DNA of 64,000 nucleotides from Zea mays (lineage: Eukaryota; Streptophyta; Magnoliopsida; Poales; Poaceae). How positions within the stretch are numbered: the stretch's first letter is position 1; every line of letters starts with the position of its first letter. This document shows positions 46,368 through 57,816 of this stretch, piece by piece. Where the stretch lies: the NCBI RefSeq assembly GCF_902167145.1, contig NC_050098.1, forward strand, positions 128,042,207 to 128,106,206, read 5' to 3'. Under the pieces are notes generated by a model, which did not search any database, was not told the DNA's origin, and saw only the letters and a list, made by a program, of their open reading frames with translations. The position numbers were made by a program, and so were the translations under genes.

Positions 46368-47253
46368 AGGGGGTCACCCTCCTTTTAAAGGCGACTCTCC
46401 CTACTTGCGCCCCCAACCGTCGCGGGCTGAGTCTTCTCCAACACACTCCAAGGTCCTCCCCTGCGGCGCGGGGGCTGGGTCCCACACGTCATGCAAACCG
46501 GCTCAGAGCAGAAGAAGCCAAACCACCGTGCGCGGTGCGCACAACCGCCCAGCGGTTACAAGCGACCCTCCACTTTTGCCCAGACCAGCGGGCGAAAGGG
46601 CGGGCAGCCATGCAGGCGGCATGCAACCGCGCCAAGTGGGCGCATTTCTCCGACTCCCAACACGCCCGGCATGGGGGCCCAGGCCCACGCGTCATGCAAC
46701 CAACGCGCCAAATGCTTCGTGCATGCAACTGCACAGCCACTTGCGCCACTACCGCGCCTCCTCTGACTGCGGAACCAATACCGCGACTCGAGGCGACCCA
46801 GCGCGCGACCCAGCAGCGCCAGCCTGGCGCGACGGTCAATGCGGCCAAAAATGGGCCGGCAGTAATGGCGGTGGCAGGCGGGCAGGAGCAGCGGCCCCGT
46901 CGTCCGCCAAGCTCACGTCCCATCCGGGGGCAGCAAGAGAACCCTCTCTCACGGCGTGAAGACAACGCGCCCGTGCTCCGTTCCTCGAATGGCTCGCGCA
47001 CGCGCAACGGCCGCCCCGCCAACCACTCGCCCCGTCGCATTAACTCCGCGGCGGGACAGACGGCGCCTCTGGCAGGAGAAGCGGGCGACGCTTCGCCTTC
47101 GCCATAATGACCGCGTCAAAAAAGGTACGCCGCGTCGTTCGATTTCGTATCCTTTTCCTCTTTTCCTCTTTCTCTCTCTTGCAACAGGGACCGAGAAAGG
47201 GGGATACCCCGAAAAGGATCCTTCCCCATGAAGGAACCAGGCTCCGAGCCTCC

Positions 47254-47462
47254 CTACTGATCAGAGGTTCGAAGGCTGGCCCCCTGGAAGGGTTCGACAG
47301 CCGCCTCAGATCGCGTGGGCCCTACACCCACTACTGGTCAGAGGTTCGAAGGCCGGCCCCTCGGAAGGGTTTCACGGCCGCCTCAGGCTACTCGGGCTCC
47401 GCGCCCATTACTGATCAGGGGTTCGAAGGCTGGCCTCCGAAGGGTTCACAGCCGCCTCAGAC
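47254..47462 (+). repeat. Three 77-bp tandem units
   Basis: CTACTGATCAGAGGTTCGAAGG-type starts (GATCAG, GGTCAG, GATCAG) occur at 47,254, 47,331 and 47,408. Each is followed by a GCTGGCC...AAGGGTTC segment and GCCGCCTCAG. Confidence 0.85.
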
Positions 47463-48142
47463 GCCGAGCGAGGGATGACCATGGGTACGTTCGATACATA
47501 ACCAAGGCTCGGGCTGCGCTCCCGAGGTACCATAGGACATTTCCGAGACCAGCGGGAACGATCTTGTAACGGAATCCCATCGGAGGGAGGCATCGAGCCC
47601 TCGGACCCTGTCGCCAGGGGACCAGGTCCGGCAGATCACCCGCAGGTACTTTTGGACGTGCCTCCGGGCCCCTAGCCGACCCCTAACGAACGGGGCACGG
47701 ACGTCCACTCGGATCACCCGTTTGCAGCTCACCGGAGACACCATGTTCGGCGCCCATCGAGGGCAACATGGCGCTTTCCCGTGTCCCTGATCGCCCTCTC
47801 GCCCTGTGCAGAGGCTCGGGGGCTGCTCTCGCAAACCCGGCTCCAGCCGAACCGTTGTCAGCGTCAACATACCAGCCCGAGAACTTGGGACCCGACCGTA
47901 CACCCGGGCTACGGCCAGCTCGCATGAGGGAACGACCAGACCAGCCGAAGCATTACGCGAGGCATTAAGACCTCGAAGGAGTGAAACCACTCCTCCGAGG
48001 CCTCGGGGGCTACACCCGGCGGGTGCGCTCGCGCGCACCCACCGGAACAAAACGCAACCGAGAAAGGCTGGTCCCCTTGCAAAAAAGTGCGACGAAAGCC
48101 TCCAAGCGAGTGCTAACACTCCCTTCGAGGCTCGGGGGCTAC

Positions 48143-49874
48143 TGTCGGGGACCATAATTAGGGGTACCCTCAAGGCTCCTAATTCTCAGCTGGTAACCCC
48201 CATCAGCACAAAGCTGCAAAGGCCTGATGGGTGCGATTAAGTCAGGGATCAGTCCATTCGAGAGACTCGATCACGCCTCGCCCGAGCCTAGCCTCGAACA
48301 AGGGCAGCCAACCCCGGAGGATTTCCGTCTCGCCCGAGGCCCCCCTCCAGCGGCGGACATATTTCCGGCTCGCCCGAGGCCCTGTCTTCGCCAAGAAGCA
48401 ACCCTGACCAAATCGCCGCACCGACCGACCAAATCGCAGGAGCATTTAATGCAAAGGTGGCCTGACACCTTTATCCTGACACGCGCCCCCCAGCCGGCAG
48501 AGCCGAAGTGACCGCCGTCACTTCGCCGCTCCACTGACCGGCCTGACAGAAGGACAGCGCCGCCTGCGCCACTCCGACTGTGGTGCCACTTGACAGAGTG
48601 AGACTAACAGGCAGTCAGGCCCGACCGAAGGCACCATAGGAAGCTCTGCTCCGCCCGACCCAGGGCTCGGACTCGGGCTAAGTCCCGGAAGACGGCGAAC
48701 TCCGCTCCGCCCGACCTAGGGCTCGGACTCGGGCTAAGTCCCGGAAGACGGCGAACTCCGCTCCGCCCGACCCAGGGCTCGGACTCGGGCTAAGTCCCGG
48801 AAGACGGCGAACTCCGCTCCGCCCGACTCAGGGCTCGGACTCGGGCTAAGTCCCGGAAGACGGCGAACTCCACTCCGCCCGACCCAGGGCTCGGACTCGG
48901 GCTAAGTCTCGGAAGACGGTGAACTCCGCTCCGCCCGACCCAGGGCTCGGACTCGGGCTAAGCCCCAGAAGACGGCGAACTCCGCTCCGCCCGACCCAGG
49001 GCTCGGACTCGGGCTAAGTCCCAGAAGACGGCGAACTCCGCTCCGCCCGACCCAGGGCTCGGACTCCGCCCTGGCCTCAGCCGGCGGCCTCCGCCTCGCC
49101 CGACCCAGGGGCTCGGACTCGACCTCGGCCACGGAAGACAGACTCGACCTCGGCTTCGGAGGAGCTTCCACATCGCCCAACCTAGGGCGCAGACCAGCCA
49201 CGTCAACAGGAGGTGCCATCATCACCCTACCCCGAGCTGACTCGGGCCGCAGGGGACAAGACCGGCGTCCCATCTGGTTCGCTCCGCTAGATAGGCAATG
49301 ATGGCGCCCCGCATACTCTGTGACGACGGTGGCTCTCAGCCCCCTTACGGAAGCAAGAGGACGTCAGCAAGGACTCAGCCGCTCCGACAGCTGTCCCTCT
49401 GCCAGGCTCCATCGCTCCTCTGACGGCCACGACATCACACTAGCTGGGCGCCAAAATCTCTCCGGCTGCCACAACGGCATGTACTTAGGGCGCTAGCTCT
49501 CCTCCGCTAGACACATAGCACTCTGCTACACCCCCCATTGTACACCTGGATCCTCTCCTTACGCCTATAAAAGGAAGGACCAGGGCCCTCTTAGAGGGGG
49601 TTGGCCGCGCGGGGACGAGGACGAGACAGGCGCTCGCTTGAAGCCGCTCGCTCCCTCTCCCGCGTGGACGCTTGTAACCCCCTACTGCAAGCGCACCCGA
49701 CCTGGGCGTGGGACGAACACGAAGGCCGCGGGATTCCCACCTCTCTCACGCCGGTCTCCGGCCGCCTCGCTTTCCCCCCTTCGCGCTCGCCCTCGCGCTC
49801 GACCCATCTGGGCTGGGGCACGCGGCGACATTCACTCGTCGGCTCAGGGACCCCCCGGTCTCGGGACGCCGACA
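48143..49874 (+). repeat. 3' LTR of the Tat gypsy element
   Basis: 1,732 bp; one C fewer than the 5' LTR in the C run near 49,853. It contains the same 56-bp array (48,652 to about 49,099, eight starts at 56-bp spacing). Confidence 0.9.
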
Positions 49875-51682
49875 AAGAGTATTACAATGAGGACCAGAAT
49901 TTTATAAAAGACGACCCTATATTCCTTGGTATTAAGCACCGCGGTCCACATAGTATTAAATTCCTGTAAAATACATTAGAGATAATGATTTTTAACATAG
50001 AAATAATTCTAGGATTTTGTTTAATTCATAATTAATTCATTTTAGCTCCGATTTAACTTGTTCCAGTTGTATTAGGTTCATATTAGTCTTAACTACAATC
50101 TGGTAACCCTATTTTGTTCTGTAACATGTTGTCAAAATTGAGCACTTAATTGGTCTAGCTTATACTTGCACAAGCACATAAAACTTAGGAAAATCATATC
50201 TTATTCATTATAATCCTGATTTTAGTGTTTCTCGAACCTACGATCTCGTAGCGACACGTAGAATATTCTTACGATGTTTGTTCTCATGTTTGGTGTAATG
50301 TTATTTTTATGTACTACTTGTCTATTTGTCTGTATTGCTACGAGTAGCAGCGAAATCGCGAGAAACCCGAAGACTAACTTGGTGAAGTACCTGGAATCTC
50401 AAGTCACAAGCAAGTGTGCCCTTGATCACTCTTCTTTACCTAATAATGTTCTCTATTAATTACCGTGACATGCTCAGGATAATTTGATGGGACCTAATAG
50501 GTTTCCCTAGTTTTGTTTATCCCACCCCTTGCAGACAAATGAATTATTGGGTAGATTTGCTATTGTTGTACCTGGTTTTGGGATTAATGTTACATTTGAA
50601 TTATGATCATGTTCCAATTTTGTTGTTGTTTTAATCATTGTTCATGACAATATTATTATGTTAATTGGAACATGGAGCTTAACTTGAGATAACAGTGCTA
50701 CCACAAGGGTGGTATGGGACGCCCTTGGCTGACTAATTAGGAAAGCTAGTGGAGGACTACCTTACCTGAAAGGGGTAAGGGTGATAGGGGAGTTGTCGGT
50801 ATAGGGAGGTTCTCGGGTTGATCATGTTGTGATGGTTTTTCAGACGAGGGATTCCTATATCGCTCTCCTCAGAAACCGTAGTGGGTTTTCTGAAGCTAGT
50901 GGAACTTTCTAAATGCCTCGTAGTGCTACACTGCCTCGTCTCCTCGACATAGATGAATGGGAAGTTGCGATCCCTTGGCAAATGGGTAACACAACTTGTG
51001 GGTAAAGGGCGCAACCTCTGCATAGTGTAAAACTGGTATATCAGCCATGCTCACGGTCAAGAGCGACTCAGGACTCTCGCATGTAATTTATGGAATTAAA
51101 CTTAATTTGTCATTTACATTGCATTGTAGGTTTTATTATTAACTGTGATCTCTTATTTGATTGGGTTGGTATCTACTTACACTTAGTAACCGCTAATAAA
51201 ACTTTGACCAACTTTAAAAGCAATGCTTAGCTTTAACCATCTTCTTTGGTAAGCCTTACACTTCACATGAGCTCCCACCGTAAGTGAGCCCGTGCACATT
51301 ATTCCCCACAACTTGTTTAGCGATGAACTTATGTGAGCTCACCCTTGATGTACTCACATCCCCCTGGTCAAGGATAGGTACCACAAGATAAGGAGCATGA
51401 AGGATGCCGCGATGAGTTCGTGAGAGGTGTAGGCCATCGTCTCCCAGTCAACTATGGTTACAGAGGATCATTGTCTTCGTATGATGTAATTATTTAGTTA
51501 TTTACAGAACTCCTATTATACAGTAAAGATGTGACATTCGTTTATGTACCATGAGTCATCATATGTGTGAAACTTGATCCTAACACACATTTGAGACGGG
51601 GTTTGCCCCTTTAAATCCGGGTGTGACACAACACCCTTGACAACAAAGAAAACACAAACAGGGCCCCGAAAGCCCCGATTCC

Positions 51683-54600
51683 TGTAACACCCTAAATTTG
51701 GGGGTACAAAATTTCTTTTCTAATATTCACCAAATTCAGGTGTTACCCTCTTCTTTACTTGTTTTTCTTCTCTTTTTTTTCTAAATAATTGACAGTAATT
51801 TTATTATATATATATATATAAGTTTTTAGCGAGTAAAATAAAATCCTAGAAAAGCTTTGATTGTTGCATTCATGTCGTTGCATAGTGTTTATAAGTGCAA
51901 AGGTTTTCAAACTATATCGGATTATTTTGTTTATGTTTTCGGAAACTTTCGAAACGTTTCTTCGAGTATTTGTTATGAATCTCAGTTTTTCTAATATTAT
52001 TTAAATACCTAAAATTTAGTATTTTCGAAAATTATAAAATTCTAAAAACTCGATAATATATGTATATATATTTTCCTCTCGTCGAGCCTGTTTCAGATCT
52101 CATGTCTCTTTTTTGACGAGATCACCGAACCGTTTCCTCTCGCGAACGAATACCGCTCGCATCTGCTATTCTCGTCTACCCCTCAACCACCTTCTCTCGC
52201 TTCATCCGCAACACCCCACGTGCACAACCGTCTCCCCTCACCGGTTTCTCTCTCTGTCCTATCGCGCTCATGTGTCAGCTTCATCAGTCCCGCGACTGAC
52301 TTAGACACAGCTGGCCTCATACCCAAATCACCTTGCCCACGACCCACCTCACCCACGTCCTCCCGCAAACCATTTCGCGCATGCCCGTGCGTAGCCTACC
52401 TGTGGCCGTCCCTAGTCGCGCCCGTCCCGGCAGGGCCCCCCACTGGTCAGCTTTGTTTTCTTCTCCCTCGCAACCACCTCTGTGCGCATGCCAAGGAAAT
52501 CTCGTCCACGTCTCGTGGGTTTCGCATCAACCGCTCACACACCCCTATTCAAGCACTCGGCGTCGCTGTCTACAACCCCATCTTCAAAAAAAACTCATCC
52601 ACGCCTTGCAGTCGCCACGCCCGCGCTTTGCCTTGCAGTTGCGCGCAGTTACAGCGTCGCTACGTCGCGCCCCTAGAGGCCTCGTCGTCGTGCTGCGAAG
52701 GTATGACGCCTCTCTCTCTCCTCCCCCGTGTTCCCCTCCTCGCGCTGCGCAACCGTAGCAGCCTATCTGTGCCACACCGTTGCTTCGGGTCACGCTCTGG
52801 GCCGTCAAGCAGCCCGCGCGGCGTGCACCCAGCCCCCTCGCCGTCGAGCCTCAGTGCCCCTAGATGCAGCCCCGTGTGTGTCATGGCCGTTGGCCAGAGC
52901 CACCCGACCAATCCTGCTGCTACGTTGTTCCCGGGCGAAGCGTCCGTGATGTCGTCCCCGAAGGCGTTCCCCATGGCAGGTGAGCCCCTCGGAGCCTCCT
53001 GCTTTGCGCGCGCCAGGCGTAGTCTCCATGGACGGCGAGATCCCCTGCTGGCCGATCTCCTCTCCCTCCGTTCTCTGCTTCGTCCGAGGAAGAAGAAAGT
53101 TCTTATTCGGTTGCAGAAAAAACAGAGAGAAAACCATCCCCACTCCCCGGCTCTCTCTCTGCTCGGCGCCGCTGCTCAGCCATCTGCCCCTGTGCGTCGC
53201 GCGCTTGGTGCTAGCCACGCTCCGGCAAGCCCGCCTGCTGGTCGCCGGTGCTGTCCAGCCCTGCCTCACCATTGTCATGCCGCCGCCGGCTGCCTGCCCG
53301 TCTTTGCTCTATGCAGTCGCCATCTGCGTTGAGAGGGAAAGGAAGCGGTTTCCGTGCGTGCTTGGTCAAGGGAAGATAACCGCCCTGGCCCCTCTTGCAT
53401 GTAACCTGTATAATCTCCAGCCTAGGCCTCACCCATTGCATGGCACACGATAGGTGCATGCAGACATGCATCCAAAGCGTGAAAAGTGCCCTACACATTC
53501 GGCTGATAGGTGGGATCTTCTGCGCTAGCACCTTGTGGCCCTATGTGTGGTCTCGTGTTTGGCTAATAGGAATGTGTCATTTGGCTATAATCAGGGAATT
53601 ACTAAGAATTCAATAGAATTTGCTTAGTAAAATTGTTTTGTACGGTTCCAGTTATGTTCACTTTATAATAATATCGTGTACACGTTAAATTAATTATTTT
53701 GTCGCAACACTTGTCTCGTTAATTATTTAGTTAATAGTTTATGCAAGAGTTAATAAAAATGTGATATCTTTTGTATTTTAAGTCCGTTTGGTACTGTTCA
53801 AATTGCGTTGTCCATATGTTAATAACATTCATCAGGTCACATATTTTAAATAATTTATTTAATGTTTGCTTGACTATGTTCATTAGATTAGTATTTAAAT
53901 ATATAGTTTTCAACTTGCGCTTTTATAAATAAACATTAACATAGTTAATATTAACTTAAATACTTTTTTTTATTTATTTAATACTTGTTTAGTTTAAACA
54001 CAACATCTAATTAGTATTTCTCCGTCTGTCGCACGTGCTGTTTTGCACGTGGTGGCGTGCTGTTTCGCGTGTCATTCACGCGCTATTTGTGCGTCGTCGT
54101 TTGTTCGCGCGTTCGTGCCGCGCGTCTGGTTCGCATGTTGTCGCGTGCTGTTCACGCGTGACGTCGTGTTGTTCGCGTCGTTCACGTGTGTCTGTCGTGC
54201 ACACAGTTTTCGCGTATCGTGCGTCGTCCGCGCGTGATATTAAACCATTCACACATAACCACTCATGTCGGTTGATTAATGATTTGTTTAATCGTCGTCT
54301 ACTAAAACAGTAAGTTAGTCGAAATTAAATAGTTGTTATAATTTATATTTGATAATGTCGAATTAAATGTTGTAACTAATAATTTTTAAGTGTAAACGCG
54401 ATAACTTCTCGACCGTAGCTTCGACCGTCACGTTTTTTATCCTCGCGTAACCGTAGAAGCGCTCTCTGTTTTTATTGCTCATTTTGATAATATTTTATCT
54501 TGTATGGTGTAATGTTCTTATGCAAGTATATGTTTGTTTGTGCCTATTTGTATTCGTTACGCGTCGTGAATATATTGCGATCTGTTCCTGAGCTTCGAGG

Positions 54601-55420
54601 AATCGACGATCAAAACTTGGTGAACCACTGGTCCTGAGATCAAGCTCTTCGAGTTCTACGAGGCTGAAGACCCTGAGCATCTGTTTGGTGAAGGCAAGTG
54701 TCATCTGACCCATTATGTCCTATTTACTTTATAATTCATTGCCCCGCATACTATGAACAACCTAAGGATTGACTAGCTTTCTATTTACCTTGTTCTTGAT
54801 TACCTTTCGGCTTACAATGGTTAGCTTCATGCTAGCGCTTTACTTTAATCAATGAACATGATGAGATACAATGATGGTACTATGATTTTATTCTGGATAT
54901 GATGATATACTTGTGGCATTTTAGGGGACTTGAGCGGTTTCTCGAGTGCCTCTCCGTAAGGACTTGTTCGTTGGATGACCACCCGGGAAAACAGTGCAAC
55001 CATGAGGGTGGAATGGGACGCCCTTAGCTGAATAATTAGAGGAACTGGGGTGTAGTTTGCTTCGCCGTCGTGCCGTTAATGGGGCTCGGTATATGCGGCT
55101 CGCTCTGCCAAGGTTGGTTCGCCCATTGGGGAGGAGTGCGGTGCATTTAGGAAACCTAACGGGCGGCTACAGTCTCAGGGAATCTTTGTAAAGGCTTCGT
55201 AGTGAATCCCTGGTCATTCACCTCGGGAGTGAATAAGGGTCTTGCAAGCCCAGGCTAGAGAGGGAATCACGGCTTGTGGGTAAAGTGCGCAACCTCTGCA
55301 GAGTGTTATGAAACTGATATATCAACCGTGCTCGCGGTTATGAGCGGCCAAGGGAGCTCCATTGATTAGAGGTACTTTGATCAGAGATGGTTGGTTTACA
55401 GGTGGTGATGAGGCCTAGGA
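51683..55420 (+). mobile_element. Type-A LTR, 3'-truncated
   Basis: It starts TGTAACACCCTAAATTTGGG and follows the type-A LTRs up to about 55,420 (equivalent to about 1,290 in the copy at 1-1893), lacking the last 600 bp. A GC-rich middle (52,100-53,400) gives a 370-codon ORF (52,220-53,332) and overlapping ORFs. None shows domain-like features, and the sequence lies within an LTR, so no gene is called. A G+T/CG-rich low-complexity stretch occupies 54,020-54,240. Confidence 0.7.
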
Positions 55421-55493
55421 ATGCCTCATGATCGCGCCGACCAAGGACCCCTCCACGTTCACGGAGAGCCTCGAGGAGACCCTCACCAAATTA

Positions 55494-56030
55494 AATACGA
55501 GACAACCAGGCGTCCCTAGGCCCACGAGTACTCGTGGCTTTACCTCGGGTAAGAACATTGGTTTTACCCTTGTCTTACGACTCCTTCCCAAGGAAGCTAC
55601 CGCTGGTTGACCCCACTCCCGGCCTATGAAAGGGAGGGGTTGGCCCCCAGGCAAAGGGACGGTTGGGTCAAGCTGAGTTCACTTGAACACGCACACACAA
55701 GGACGAGCCCTAGATGAACCCAAGAACAGGAGGAGGAGCATCGACGAGGACTAGGAAGCCAGAGCCCCACCGCCAAGCCAAGACTTAGCTAGGACTCCAC
55801 TTCCACCCCGATAAAGAGACTTGGGAGCCTCTCCTCCCTCTCTCACCCACTTGTAACCCCTACTACGAGTTTTGATTATCAATGGTGCTAGTATCACAAG
55901 CCGCCGATGACTGTAAGTAGGGACGTTCTGCCCAAACCAGTATAAATCTTGTGCTCACGATGTACACCCTTTGGAGCTCGAAACGCGCACAATAAATTTA
56001 CTTGTCGGAGCGAGGTTCGAAACACCGATA
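55494..56030 (+). mobile_element. Fragment of the gypsy LTR family seen at 23,281-33,987
   Basis: It matches 32,885-33,277 and 33,814-33,987 without the hAT insertion, which confirms that insertion's empty site (ACTTGTAACCCC near 55,849). It ends AAACACCGATA at 56,030. The TATA box reads GGCCTATGAAAGGG, a weakened form. Positions 55,421-55,493 before it are unassigned. Confidence 0.75.
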
Positions 56031-56378
56031 AGAGGTATCCTCGTTCTTCATATTTGGGTAGCAAGAATTCTGGAATAGATGGTGTATATATTTTCATATC
56101 CAATTGAAGAGGTTGTTGGATGATATTTTTTCGCTAAAATCTCTATTCTTTAAGTTAGTAAAGATATAAAGAGTCTCTTGGATTTGGGTCCAAACATTAA
56201 GGGTGAACCATCTGCTGTACTCTTTGCGGGAATGCGTACAATCCGTGACCTCGCTGTAGGAGCGACTCCTCTCTGCGCCACACCAGATGGTCCATGATGC
56301 AGGTCCGGACGGTCCACGATGTTGCAGAGTTGTCTTCTTCATTAGAAAACCCTAGAACTCACCTCCCGGGAGGGACCC
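56031..56378. other. Unassigned repeat-like sequence
   Basis: No gene. It holds a GGTCCGGACGGTCCACGATG-type motif (56,302-56,321) shared with the LTR to its right, so it is probably flanking mobile-element sequence. Confidence 0.35.
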
Positions 56379-56815
56379 TGTCGGGGAGGAGAGTTTTAGG
56401 GGTGCCCCTAGGTCGGTAGACCACCCGGGATGTCCCTAGACAACGTAGAGATGAAAAGGGATGAAGATTTAGGGTTGGGGAAAGCTAAACTAGATCTAAA
56501 TTACTCCTACTCCTAGTGCATTGAAGAACAAAGCAAAAAAAGTTGATTGTATTGATAGATTCGATTGTGTTTTGTTCCAATCGGTGGTGTACCCCTTCAC
56601 ATATATAGGGGGAGGTATGAACTCGTTCCTAGGCGTATCCCAATAGATTTTCATGCGCTTAGTCGGATAAGAACGCACGAGATAAGTACTCTCGCCTGAG
56701 TTAATCTGATCGCGGACCGTCCGGACTATACCCGCGGAATATCCGAGGCGAGGACCGTCCGAACCTCATGGTCGGACCGTCCATTTGTCCCAGGTGTCAC
56801 AAATGGTGCTCAACA
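56379..56815 (-). mobile_element. 3' LTR of a minus-strand copia remnant
   Basis: On the minus strand it reads TGTTGAGCACC (from 56,815) to CTCCCCGACA (56,379), 437 bp. A minus-strand TATA (CCCTATATATG, about 56,599-56,610) is present, and a polypurine tract (AAAAGACAAGGGGATG) precedes it at 56,816-56,831. GGACCGTCCG-type motifs lie in U3 (56,713-56,790). Confidence 0.6.
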
Positions 56816-56904
56816 CATCCCCTTGTCTTTTGGGGAAGTTAAGCGAACCAAAAGCACCTCGTATAGACTGTTATCAACTCGATGTAAGAACACTGGTTTT
56901 CTAA

Positions 56905-57499
56905 GCATCTTGCCATACATTAGGATGATATTGCTTCAAGAAGCGACCATTCAATCGTTGTGATTTGGTACTGGGTCAGACGCATCTTCTTACGCCAGCA
57001 ATCTCCTGCTAACGTCCTCGACCGAAATGGTGGAGATATTGAGCAAGGTTTACATTGAAATGATGACCTGCTTATACCTGCTACGAGAGATGTAGAGGTA
57101 CTTATTGGCGACCTTCGCAGGATCTTTAGGATCAGCCAAGATGGAGAGCTGGCTGACGATGCCGGTGAAGCGCGGGGTGAAATTCTTGACGCCCTCGCCA
57201 TCCTTGAACATCAGACCTTCATATTGTCATCGTACTCGTTGCACACTGGTCTTCCTTATCCGATCATCGCCCGCACGCGCGGTGCGTATTTTGTACCATG
57301 TTGTTCTTGTTGACTGCTTGGTGGCGATCGTCGTAGACGCCACCATCTCTGACAGCGCGACGCTGCAAATCGCGTCCAACGCCATGCGGTCGACATGGAG
57401 CTCGACGTCGTTGTGGTTGATGGTGTTCCAGAGACACTTGGCCTCTAGCCTGATCTTCATGAGCAGCGACCAGTCGTTGTAATTGGTTTTCGTCGGCAT
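56905..57499 (-). pseudogene. copia gag (UBN2-type) fragment, minus strand
   Basis: From ATG 57,499 the minus strand reads TKTNYNDWSLLMKIRLEAKC, the start of a UBN2-type gag core. A DRMALDAICS segment and DDRIRKTSVQRVR follow, then a stop at about 57,227. After a frame change the gag sense resumes (a LMFKDGEGVKNF segment, FTGIVSQLSILADPKDPAKV, then a KYLYISRSRYKQVIISM segment) down to about 57,060, and decays to about 56,905. Relatives continue into a zinc knuckle and pol; here gag runs directly into the 3' untranslated part and LTR. The element has therefore lost pol by internal deletion. The region 57,500-57,816 would be its leader. No 5' LTR is recognisable. Confidence 0.7.
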
Positions 57500-57816
57500 C
57501 GGTTAGCTCGCCGGTGCGACCGCCGCGACAACGCACTTGGCAACGACTACGCGGCAAGAACAGAGAGCACACTCTTTGCGCTTGTGAACCGCTGCAACAT
57601 TTTTTGTGCTTCTTCTTCCTTTATGCGAACGCGGGCATGGAGAAACAAAGCGTCGACGAGTGAAACACGCGACGAGCTCGAATGCGTGTCTATCCCCACG
57701 TCACAAGTCATGGACGCTCTCAAATGCGAACACAACTAACTGGAGCTATTCTCCTCCACATGTCAGGGCTCGATGCATGAACAGAAAGGAAACAAGCTAG
57801 CTAACTGACACAACAG

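Larger units (their letters stand above)
44051..48142. other. Long 3' region of the Tat element with dispersed repeats
   Basis: 4.1 kb between integrase and the 3' LTR. It contains three copies of a 60-bp phrase (44,281, 44,493 and 45,149: GACCGAGCCGAGGGACTCC...GGATACCTCACTC), three tandem copies of a 77-bp unit (47,254, 47,331 and 47,408) and minus-strand ORFs at 45,243-46,367. The plus-strand ORFs of 283 and 184 codons (46,256-47,107) overlap in GC-rich sequence and resemble nothing known to me. The polypurine tract (GGCTCGGGGGCTAC) lies at 48,129-48,142. Confidence 0.75.
35720..49874 (+). mobile_element. Complete but inactive Ty3-gypsy element, Tat lineage
   Basis: A 14.2-kb element: LTRs at 35,720-37,452 and 48,143-49,874, primer site at 37,455, gag-protease, RT, RNase H, a second (archaeal-type) RNase H, integrase, a 4.1-kb 3' region and a polypurine tract. 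The extra RNase H between RT/RNase H and integrase, plus the long 3' region with antisense ORFs, marks the Tat group (relatives: Grande, Ogre, RIRE2). The reading frame is broken by stops at 40,758 and 41,802 and by single-base frame changes near 40,735 and 42,785. The two LTRs differ at roughly 36 positions, nearly all transitions, plus one indel (about 2 percent by eye). No target duplication is visible (tgatt left, aagag right). Confidence 0.9.
34112..51628 (+). mobile_element. Type-B solo LTR (about 3.36 kb) split by a gypsy element
   Basis: The two parts are 34,112-35,719 (opening TGTAACACCCAAAATCC) and 49,875-51,628 (closing CCGGGTGTGACA). Outer pentamers are cgaca (34,107-34,111) and caaca (51,629-51,633), a target duplication with one G-to-A change, so both parts belong to one insertion. 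A GC-rich middle (34,680-35,640) gives only short unsupported ORFs. The downstream half matches 4831-5806; the upstream half matches 2685-4830 on the opposite strand. Confidence 0.75.

Noticed and set aside
46256..47107. 283-codon plus-strand ORF in the Tat 3' region
   Set aside because: GC-rich sequence with equally long ORFs in other frames; no recognisable domain or conserved motif.
52220..53332. 370-codon ORF
   Set aside because: It lies in the GC-rich middle of a type-A LTR, overlaps long ORFs in other frames and on the other strand, and shows no domain.
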